Assembly (NCBI GenBank): GCA_002633005.1
Contig: NMRA01000451.1
Span: 39,845-103,844, forward strand
DNA: 64,000 bases
Source: Phoronis australis
Taxonomy: Eukaryota > Phoronida > Phoronidae
Direction of reading: 5' to 3'
The notes beneath the pieces are model-generated. The model was not told the origin of the DNA and did no database searches. It saw only the letters and a program-made list of their open reading frames with translations. This document shows, in pieces, positions 23,897 through 33,811 of the stretch. How positions within the stretch are numbered: the first letter of the stretch is position 1; each line of letters opens with the position of its first letter. The position numbers and the translations under genes were made by a program.

Positions 23897-24458
23897 TGTT
23901 CATGAACATAACAAAACATGTTGTCAACACATCTCCTATCCATGAAGCAGAAACCGTATTCATGATGACACGTCGCGTAAATCAAGCGAAGAAACGCGGA
24001 TCGAAAAGAAGAAATGTGATTTGTGGAACACAAGCAGACCAATTTCCGAATGACTCAAAACCATAGAACAAACATAAGCAGCCGATTTCATCAAGGTGGT
24101 TTAAAGTTAAATCTGGCTTAAATTGGACTTAGACCAGGTTTAAAGATAATCTGCATTTCATAAAGATGGTTTAATTTTAACGAGTGGTATAGTAAAACCC
24201 GGTTTATCTCCAGTTTGGACCTGCTAAGTCAGTTTTCATTTCACCTACGAGGTCTATATTCTTTAGACCTGTATTAAAATCTTAAACCATGTTTAACTTT
24301 AGACTTGGTCAGACCCAGGTTTAATTGTTAAATATGTCAGACTTGTATGATATAGGTACAACTGAATGATGCCGCGGAGTGCATTTGCGACGCAGTTTTA
24401 GAGCGAAAATGGACTATTTTCAATATTCAGTTTTACTATGACACAAGATTAAACGTAG

Positions 24459-24611
24459 CAGGGGCGGATCCAGGATTTTTTAAAGGGGGGACGGTCAAGG
24501 ACTTTTTAAAATGGGGGCCAAGTCAATAACTTGAAAATTATAGATTTGATATCTCTACAATCAAGGGGAAAGGAGAGCCCGGACCCCTTGAACCCCGTGG
24601 ATCCGCCTATG
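24459..24611. mobile_element. hAT-like MITE inside element C
   Basis: The termini CAGGGGCGGATCCAGG and GGATCCGCCTATG are flanked by CGTAG on both sides (24454-24458 and 24612-24616), exactly as in element A. Confidence 0.85.
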
Positions 24612-25073
24612 CGTAGACCAGTACTTGCTGTAGTGTGTCCTGCGGATTTCTCAGAATACGACTGGTCGAGCAGGGCGTCATCGTCGTAAGCGCTACGGAT
24701 TTGACTAAAGACAGCATCTTCTGATTCTTCTGACCCGAGTTCCACCTCCACTGCTCTCCAAAATAATGTTGTCACGAAGGGGTCTTGTCCCCCCCCTTTG
24801 GCCGCGGAAAATAAACACTAAAATGACAAAGAAATAAATTTGGGCATTTATCATGTAACATCTAATCATGAGCATGTTCTTTAGTGTGTGTGTGTAGGAC
24901 ACAGAAATTACAGAAAAGCTGTTAGATGTTTTTCGTCATTGTCTCCAATGATTCTACTAGTGTATGCCATTGTATACCCACGTGATCAAGGTTTCATTGA
25001 AGCACTTCAATAGTTTCTTTGTTGGGTTTACCCACCTCGACACAGTGGGGTGCCTTTGATACTTTAAGCCACA

Positions 25074-25458
25074 GGTGCTCAGATTGCCAGATCACTCATA
25101 ACCATATATAAGAAACATAAACGTTGGACACTTAAACTTTGCCAAGCCGAGGCTTCCAACTTCAACCGTCCAAAATCCAAATAAAATATGCGTGCACCTC
25201 CCTCAGTCTGGTGTTGCATAAACGTTCGAAGCCTTATCTTTCCTAGATCCCATTAACTGTCTCCGTGAGTGGTGAATTGGCGATGCAATTTCCAAAACAA
25301 TCTCAAAACTCTGAATTCAAGGACCTGAAATATTAAACATGGCGGATTTCAGTTGTGCTTCAACTTGTACGCCTGTCGTAGGTGAAACTTCGAGTTTGAG
25401 CAAGTAACCTATATTTCAAATTCAATAACTCTAATCCAAAACTCAACTAATTGAGAAT
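25074..25458. repeat. interspersed repeat X, copy 2, nested in element C
   Basis: The sequence from ACTCATAACCATATATAAG to CAACTAATTGAG matches X copies 1 and 3 in the same orientation. An example is TGGCGGATTTCAGTTGTGCTTCAACTTGTACGCCTGTCG, nearly identical at 49259-49300. It interrupts the right subterminal region of element C. Confidence 0.7.
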
Positions 25459-26105
25459 GTTAAAACCAGGCTTTCAGACTCTTAAACCATGTTGGTGAAA
25501 TACTAAAATTAGACCAGGTTTAGGAAGACCGGGTTTAAGTCTTAAACCTGGTTTTGTTAAACCACCTTTATGAAATCGGCTGAAGGGTTGGACACTAAAA
25601 CTTTGCAGAGCCTAGTGTCCAAAATTCAGCTGTACAAAATCTAAATAAAATCTGCGTGCATCTATCTCAGGCTCGTCTCGCGTAAGCCTCTAAAGCTTTG
25701 TCTTCCTCTAATCCCATTCAATTGTCCTTGTGAGTGATGAATTACCGAATGAAATTCCAAAGCAATCATAACACTTGGAATTTAAAGAGGCTGCATCGTT
25801 AACATGGTGGTTTGAGTTGTAGTAAACTTGTACGCCTGTTGAAGAGTTTGAGCAAGCAGCCCCTACGTGCAAGTAAGGAAAATTTGTCCACAATTTAAAT
25901 GATTGAGACTACTGAAATTAGCGTTCCCCTTATGCGTACTTTGCTTCTTCTTATAGTTCCTTTTTGCACTTAACCTAGAATTTAAGTGTAATACCGACGT
26001 ATCTTGTGCTTGATCTTGACATTATGTGTTACTTTTGGTTAAAGTACAACGAACACTCGGCTTTTGGAGCAGATTTTCGATATCTGGCAACAGCCGGATT
26101 TCGTA

Positions 26106-27690
26106 GTAGTCAAAAGTTAATAGCCAGAAACATGTAGTTATTTGGTTATGTACCACGTTGTTTTACACTTAACCATAGTGTCACTGCATGAGAAGTCTGG
26201 CAGATGCGGGAACATGACAGGTCACGTATTTTTTGACATATAGCTTCATTGTACTCGTTAGTGGTATGATCAACACCTAAAACAGTTCCATTTGAAACTT
26301 TAAACTGATTTGCACAAAAATAACCTTTAGGAATTTTGCCTCTTTTTTGCCTGAGCAAACAATCGAATTATAGCATTTTTGTTGTGTCACTGCGCAACAC
26401 ACAGGAAATAACAGAAACTAAGAACAACGTACTGCATCGATACAACTTATATCTACATGTAACATAAAAAACACATAGGAGAATTTTGGGCTGCAAGAAA
26501 AATCAATAGCAATAACGTGAGGAAACATGTCACTAACCAGGAAGGGCAGCAGACGAGGAGGGGGGCTCAGGAGGCCCCGGAACGCGGCGGAATCAGTTTT
26601 TTTAGTCCTCCAATAGATTTTGAGAGCAGCAGCTCACATTTCGTCGCCCCNCTTATACTTTTGGTAAGTTTTTCAAACCACCTCAGTCAAGCTTTGTAGC
26701 GGGTGGAAATACTCTCCATTCGATTGTTATTCCTTTCATGAAACAGAAAGACTTAAATGACATACAACATGTGAAAATAAAATATTTGTAGAGCATAAAA
26801 ATACTAAAATACCGTGAACAACAACATGTGGGTCCTGCATGCCTCCAATGATTCCACATGCACACTTTGTTAATATCGGCAGACCTTTTCACATGACTCG
26901 TACGCTCATTTACAAACCACCAACGCACTTTCGATTTATTTGCGACACAAACTATGTCAACAAAATTATCAAGTTTTATTAGAGCTCTAAATCTTAAGTA
27001 AACCAAAATTTGTGTGGCTGGTGCACAGAACTATACGGGTTGCAAGCTCAAAGCACAGCATCAACACGGTTACAATTGTCGTTCCCCGCGGAATTTCAGC
27101 TTGACGTCTAATTAAGAAACACTTCCGGTAAAAAGTAAAAGATTAACTTTAAAAATCAAAAATATATATGATTGACTGGCAGTTATGAACTATACCATAT
27201 AAGTATCGAAGACCCACTGGGAGCACTGCGTTGTGTACCAAAGACCTACGGCAAAGAAAGTATCTTTGCCTTCGGAAAGCACTAAATCTGCCTTGCGTTA
27301 AAGGCCTACGGTCCGAGTTACAGGAGAAAAAACTCTTAACGTCGTTTAAGCCGGTTTTTTAATGTGACATGGAGTTCCAAATGTTATTAACTTTCAACGC
27401 GTGTAAAATTTTTTTAAAAAATCGTCGTGAATACTACAAACGAATGAAATGTTTACAAAGAATATAATATCCGAGATGTTCTAATGGATGTAAACATTAC
27501 AACAACGCATGCGCAGCCATAGAGGTCAACAGAATTTAGGTCGAACCCGTGGTTAAACCTATGAATAAATTGGCAAAGTAAATGAAACTGAAAGAGAAAG
27601 GTGCCAAAGAAATGAGTAATATAAGCTTGTATCAATTGATCTGTCAGAACGCATTAAACGGGAACAATTAATAAAATCAAAGGGAATTGT
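26106..27690. other. no gene seen; assembly N at 26651
   Basis: No frame here is protein-like enough to call. The minus frame at 26683-27006 (107 codons) has no motif or splice context. One undetermined base lies within GTCGCCCCNCTT. Confidence 0.35.
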
Positions 27691-27880
27691 AAACTGAAGT
27701 AAACACCCAAGGTGTTACCAGATAGACTGGTCCGAATGGCCGGACGAAGCCGTATGAAGAATAAACTAACGTAGGCACCCAAGAAGCTATCAGATAAAGA
27801 AGTCCGTGTAGGGGACCTCTACAGTCACGTGGGAAACTGAAGGAAACACCCAGTGGGTTACCTGACAGAGTCGTACCTGA
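27691..27880. repeat. tandem repeat, unit about 71 bp, three units
   Basis: Units start near 27691 (AAACTGAAGTAAACACCC), 27763 (AAACTAACGTAGGCACCC) and 27832 (GAAACTGAAGGAAACACCC). Each is followed by a TTACC/CTATC-AGATA-like core and GTCC or GTACC. The diverged tandem array may be the 3' end of an interspersed repeat that includes the GC-richer stretch to about 28500. Confidence 0.6.
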
Positions 27881-28560
27881 AAGTAATAATGCATAATATG
27901 ATTAATGGAATACGAAGATGCGAAAGGGGACCGAGGAATGGGGCAGTAATATAATTACGTGCATACTGAAAATATACAAGGAATTAAATGAGGTATGAGA
28001 TAAGGGACAATTATGAGAGGAGACCCAGGTGGCGGAGGTGATGTCCCAAAGCGAAGAAAACGCTGAGAGCTTGCTTGCGGATGCCTGAAAGGTTAAAGTA
28101 AATGAGGGCGGGGCGGTAAAGGTGTAAAGGGTCTTTCCAGAACCCGCCTCTTTGGGTCCAAAGGGAGACTGTGGGATGGTCGGCGAGGAGGCGTTTGAGA
28201 AAGAAGTTAAGAGATTGGCAACGAGTATATAAAGTGTCGTCATCGTTGAAACAGAGGAATACCATGCCAATTATGACCGACTGAACAGAATGGTAAGACG
28301 GGAGGATAGACTAGGAAAACCAAATTAAGTCGTGGGCCAGAGACAAAGGGTGAGATTCGGGATGAGACAGATCGCCAAAAGCGATCTGTAGGAACACTAG
28401 AAAGGCCGAGAATTCGGCAATGGCTGGGGTTAAATGGCGAACAGAACGAGGGCCAGGGGCGAGTGTGGCCCCGAACAACCTGAAGGAGTTGATGGATACT
28501 GAGGACTCGTGGAAGCCTAGATTGGTAAGACCCTGATTGGTCGCTGCAGACGAATTAAAG
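27881..28560. other. GC-richer stretch, possible unclassified retroelement tail
   Basis: Base composition changes from the flanks. Two overlapping minus frames (27902-28270, 28011-28265) are open for 122 and 84 codons. One has YTRCQSLNFFLKRLLADHP, which looks protein-like but matches no family I know. Together with the tandem units at 27691-27880 this could be the 3' part of an unknown retroelement on the minus strand. Confidence 0.25.
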
Positions 28561-31033
28561 TCCTTGTTGCAAACTTCCCATGTGTTTCTAGTATCCGAAA
28601 ATACTTACTACATAAAATCTTATTTTCGACACCCTTTCTTTATATTCTTTTCGCCTTTCTTGCCAAAAGCGATTTTTTAACAGTACTTGACCCTTCTCTC
28701 TGAGCGTATGATTACCGGTTGTCATCGGTTATTTCCGGCTCATCAGTTCAGGAACTTGTCCTGAACGACGCCATTTTTTCCTTGTAACTGAATGTGCTAT
28801 GGCTTGCTCAAAAAGTCTTCATTATTTTGTTTTATTAGTAATATATCGTGATTCGTTTGCATATGTAGTGTATTTATAATTTGTAGTTAGTGGTCGTTGA
28901 TTTTTTGGAATGTTACGCGTACTTAGTATGTTAAAATAGCATTGGTGTTTAGTTCCTTACGTAGGCGGGTCGAACCTAGGAACCAATATGGGTCGAACCA
29001 ATTTTTTTTCGGTTTTATTTTTTTCCTCGTTTTGAAAAAGTACTTTGCTATCATCGGAAAGGTAGTACATTCTACTCAGTAAAAATCGGAAAAGTATCAA
29101 AATCGGGGCAAGCACTGTAAAGTTATTGCAAGTTTTGTGGCGAAATTTGGGTCACTTTGTTTGGATCGCGTCGGCCATATTGGAGGACAGCGGGATGAGT
29201 TACGAGTTTAAAACTTTGTGTAAATTGTTTTCGCCAACAAATTACGGTGAAATTTAGTTAGACATATCTTTACTTACTATTCTGCACGATTTAGCAGTGT
29301 TCACCAAATTTCAGCCTCGCAGTTGTTACTCATTAAGTGATAAATGTGCTCACAATTCCCGTTGGACTTCGTCTCATTTCTGGCGGCACCTACAATGTCG
29401 ACTTTTGCTGAACTGAAAGGCATGTTCAATCGGCTACTTTGTAATTTGTGAAGATTTAACGTTGATACATTTTGACAAACGTTGCTACAAAAAAGAAACT
29501 TTGTTCAATTTTCGTGTTTTTTGTGTTTGTGGCCAGCGACCAGTTAGGCCTAAGGGTAGTCTTGGCGCAAGGCTGTATAGGCCTACTAACAAGCTGTATT
29601 TTGACTATAGTCTTCACTGGTAGCTGGTGACTGAGACTAACTAAGGTGTGCCGCGGCAGTGTGACACAGGACTAACCAGCCCGTAATTTCATGCAAGTGT
29701 CTGAAACTACCCTTGAATATATGCAGCATTCATCATTTGACCATTTTACTTCGACAAAACAGCTTGCAACCGCATGCATTTACCGTTCGCCAGTGTCTGG
29801 TCTCGATCCGCACCGGGTCTGATAGGCTGCGGTCCCGAGTCTAGCAAAATAATTTCTGTCAAAATTTATTCGCCACATTTATTCAGCAAATTCCATAAAA
29901 TTGTCCGTAGTTTGATTTTATCAAAATTAAGGCGCGCTGTCGATTTTTTTTATCCCCGTTTGCTGGCTGGTAACAGTACAGGCACTGCTCCAGTCGCACT
30001 GACGGCGTTTTCTCGGCCTGGGTTCCTGAATGAATTGTACTTCCGGGTTCGCGGCAAGTTCAAATGGCGGTGTTTCTTCGGGTGCGAATCGTGAGTGGTG
30101 CGTTCATTTAAACTGTTTTCGAGTACGGATCGTGTATTAGTTATGGGGTAGGTACTTCTTGGATCATTATAACATCTTCTAACCATGTAATAAGGGTTAA
30201 CAACGCGTGAGACAAGGACTTTAAGAAAGGCGTCCAGCCAACGCACGTAAGAACTGCCCAAAATCAAACAGCTAGGTGGCATGTTTAGTCTAGAACAAAT
30301 CAAGAAACAAAGTACGATACCTTACTGAGGTGAAGAGACTTCAAAGAGAAATTCACTGAAAACTGAAATTTGGAGAGAATTATGGGCGATGGCCCAGGAT
30401 TGCGACAAGACAAAGAGATCACATGGTACAATTAAACCAATAATCGTAGAGCAAAGAGGGTCACTGACCCGAGAATCCAAACAATATGATAATGAGGACG
30501 AAGCAGTATAGCTTACATAAAATAATTTAATACTTAAATAATGTTTATACAAATGGTAGAGACTAGTAGGTCTATGTAGTGAACGTCAGAAGGAGAAACG
30601 CAGTCGTACTGCTCTACGACATTGAGAAAAAGACGTGTTAGCCAGAACAAAAGCGGCATTACCAACAAACTGTGTTCCTGTAAGCGACTCGTTCGACAGG
30701 TGAGGGACACAATGAGGACAAGACTGAATGTTTGAACTCATGAAGGTTTTACATTACAACACAAGGCTTTCGATGGACAAGTATAAGTCAGTAAGTGTGC
30801 TGTTTGTGAAATGTTCAGTGACTCGTATGCGCGGTTAGAGCATTCACTGATGGATAACTGATCTCAGTCAGCAAACATCGGACCCGAATCATTTTGAAGA
30901 GCCTCAATTCGACCAACTGTTCAGTTTTTTTCTGACATTTGTTGCGCTTACTAATATTAATACTAGTACTGATTCACGCTGACCCGGATTAGTTACACCA
31001 TGTTAGTGTAAAACATGTAGTTAAAACTGCTAA
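28561..31033. other. no confident gene; possible promoter or first exon near 30064
   Basis: A plus-strand ATG at 30064 inside CAAATGGCGGTG is followed after ten codons by GTGAGT, a good donor, and the region 29750-30110 is somewhat GC-richer, so a first exon is possible. On the minus strand 29950-30303 reads CLILGSSYVRWLDAFL near its start, which resembles block I of SGNH-type hydrolases used in some retroelements; the rest does not continue the domain. Neither is firm. Confidence 0.25.
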
Positions 31034-31517
31034 GGCCCTTTCATTCTAACGTCGACATGTCGATGTTTTGGGGAGTTGCAGTCAGTATGGATGGTTAACT
31101 TCGGTCCTGAATCGAAGTTAACTGTGTCAGTTGATTTCAGCGGAGCGTCGACGTTGCGGTGCAGTATGAATGATCAACTTCAGCTACATCGAAGAAGTTA
31201 TTGTGATGGGCCACTGTTTTCATCAATAATTACAGGGTAGTGTCGTCACTAATAGCTGCTCATATTTTGCTCGAATAGTCACCAATCGAATTAGAAATAG
31301 GTTTTTGTGTCAATTAGCATATGGCCATGTTCCCAAATTATCACATTAAAAAATCCTGGTGTACAAGTGTTGCATCTGCACTACGTTGCGATTACTTCGA
31401 TGACAACTTCGTCAGCTACAGTTAACTTAGACATCCAAAGCCGGTATAAGCGGTCCAGCTAACTTCGCAGTTCATGTCGACACTCTGCTCTGACCGGAAT
31501 TAAATACAAAAGGGCTT
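31034..31517. mobile_element. possible MITE with GGCCCTTT termini
   Basis: The left end GGCCCTTTCATTC and the right end ATACAAAAGGGCTT are imperfect inverted repeats. Inside them GTCGACATG and CATGTCGAC form a second inverted pair (about 31051 and 31472). GTTAACTTCG and CGAAGTTAAC pair near 31096-31125. The outer bases TAA at the left and TTA at the right would fit a TWA-type target, but there is no empty site to confirm it. Confidence 0.45.
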
Positions 31518-31961
31518 TTAGATCGATTTCAACTAGCAAAACAATGTAGCAGTTGGTGTAAAGAATTGTCGCGGGAGACGAGGGGAGACGTTTGCAGGAT
31601 GTGTTAGGATCTCCACGTGGCCATGCCAATAGCTTTGTTGGAAAGCTCATATCCTTGTTGGTCATTCTGAGTACAGTGGGGGCTAGGTCTTGCTCAAGAT
31701 GGCTATACTTGAGAACGTCTTATTAGTTTTGTTTTATTTTTTTCAGTAAGGATAATACTGACCTTCTAGACTTGCACCGAAAGTTGATCTTTCTTATTTC
31801 ATTAAGTTTTAAAAGAAAGAATAGGTGTGCTAAACTTATTCATTTATTGATGGCCACGTTTCTCTGTATTTCCATCTAAGACTGTGCGGGTTAGGAGAAA
31901 ATTGTTACTTGCAGTGTGCATGGTCCAGGCCCATTACTTGAACTCACAACAGTCAAATCAC

Positions 31962-33811
31962 GTGATTGGAGTGCAAATCTTTCTGTTTGCTCATGCCATG
32001 GAATTGCTCAATTTTTTAGTTGTGTATCGAATACAGAGATTAGGCAATATGCTCTAATGTAAGCCTGAATTTTCATCAGTTATAAGTCTCTTAAGTCGCT
32101 GTCAGTTTAGAATGATGCTGTCTCAGCTACAAATTTGACCTTCTGGTAATTAAATCAAAGATGTTTTGAGCATAAAGGTGTGACAATTTGATTAAAAGTA
32201 CGTTTTTAAATCTTATGATTGCTCCTGGTAAAATGAGTCAAATTGTATTTAAACCCTACTTCGTCATCTGTACTTTCAGAATGAGTGGTTTAGACAACCC
32301 CCCTCTACGAACTTCTTTACAAGAGTCCCAGACTGGTCATCACCTGAAGAAACCTTGAGGTATTGTATTATTCATTTCCTTAATATCTCATGGAGTGACA
32401 TTTCGCATTTTATTCAACTCCCAACTCACAATCCTAACCATCACTGTTTTGGTTACAGTATTTAAACATGCCTTGTTTAAACCATGTTCGATTTCTATTC
32501 AGGGATTCACCCAGGATTTCGAAAATGAGGTGTCCAAAATGGGGTTCCCAATATTTCGGATTGTCCGTGATTCCGACGACGCATTGCCCCTAGCACCGTG
32601 CACCAGCAACCCTCCTCCCCACATATTGATTTTTTTACAAAAATACGTAGATCAAAGCGTTCACATCTGCGTTTTCAAAATAACCCCCTGTAGAGAGCTT
32701 TTTTACTAAAAAAAACTGCTTGGACCTAGACTTTCACACCTCACTTACGAATACAGCCAAGCAGCTTACCAGACAATTAACACTTGTTGATACTAGCATT
32801 CAGTTAGTGGCATAGATACAGTTATCATTACTTGTACCCAATGGTCATTTTCTTTGCACTGTATCGTTGGTTTCAGTGCTTCAGTGCTCAATTGTATTGT
32901 AACTTTTAACAATAGTTTACACTTACAGGCTACATAGGTACTACAGTGGGAAATCCAAGAGTAATGCTGTCAAGGATCAAGAAAGGTCTATACTATAGTG
33001 CCTCCGGTGTCCATAATTAGCCGATGCTTGAGAGAAAAACAAGTCATGCGCTAACTTGACACATGACTTCAGGGGCCACCCAGTTCATTGCCTTGACGAT
33101 CAATGGTTTTGCGATGTCAACAAATGTTATTTGATCAATCAAAAGAAACTATCATTGCTTCAGTGAACATCTGACACTAATTTTAAGGTTACATTTGCAC
33201 AGCTTGAGGTGGATATAGACTGTTGTCAATACAAAAGGACATGGCTATATTTTTTACTTTACTAATTTATCTACAGCTTATAAGTCTGACATTTTACTTT
33301 TTGTATATGTAAACCAACAGTCCTTGATCCCTGTTTGCCTACATGTGACTCGAAAAATGTGATACAATACCTGCTTTGTAATTGAAGTGTTCACGTAACT
33401 TGCACGGTTCGTGTTGAGTCTATCAACCACCGTTATCTCCTTTTACTGATCCACGTGGTTGTGTGAATTGACTATTGAAATGAATGTGTCCATGACTTCA
33501 AACAAACATATTTCGATTAATTACATGTCATGTAGCAACTCTTGATTGAATTTACATTTCTGTTGTGTTGAGAATTACATGTGTACTGCAGTGAAATGCA
33601 TTTGATGTTATACAAGTTAAACTTCGGCAATGAAATTCCATTTTAAATTATTCGTTAATGTGATTGTGTCATTGTTTTTAAAGCTGCTATAAACCTACCT
33701 TGCTTCAATTAAACCAACTCTTGATTTTGACTATTTATTGCCCCGGCCCATTCCTTACTCAAAGTACAAGTTTATTCCTGGAATTAGTGAGAACTGGCAG
33801 TCCGTTATAGG
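31962..33811. repeat. paralogous block Q, copy 2, left part
   Basis: The block is colinear with 3157-3985, 6345-7167 and 8734-8830 of copy 1 and lacks element A and the Tx1/L1-like LINE found there. Around 33715-33735 it preserves the target into which that LINE inserted (CTCTTGATTTTGAC, against TCTTCATTTTGAC). No gene is evident in it. Confidence 0.7.

Larger units (their letters stand above)
24079..25582. mobile_element. CAGCCG-terminal DNA transposon, copy C
   Basis: The element runs from CAGCCGATTTCATCAAGG to CCTTTATGAAATCGGCTG and is flanked by AAG on both sides (24076-24078 and 25583-25585). It sits inside repeat X; the other X copies show the uninterrupted target (ACATAAACGTTGG at 25110-25122). 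This gives the best evidence that the family makes 3-bp target duplications. The internal MITE is present. The right arm is disrupted by a second copy of repeat X (25074-25458) in place of about 35 bp found in copies A and B. Confidence 0.85.
24040..26105. repeat. interspersed repeat X, copy 1, split by element C
   Basis: Left flank 24040-24078 and right part 25586-26105 together match 49000-49535. Shared sequences include GACTCATAACCATA, AAATCTGCGTGCATCT, CTTGTACGCCTGT, ATTTAAATGATTG and TGATCTTGACA. The transposon at 24079-25582 interrupts the repeat, leaving an AAG duplication. The repeat is about 0.5 kb, non-coding by eye, and of unknown class. Confidence 0.7.

Noticed and set aside
29950-30303. 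SGNH-hydrolase-like gene
   Set aside because: Only one short block (LGSSYVRWLDAFL) resembles the family; the catalytic later blocks are absent.
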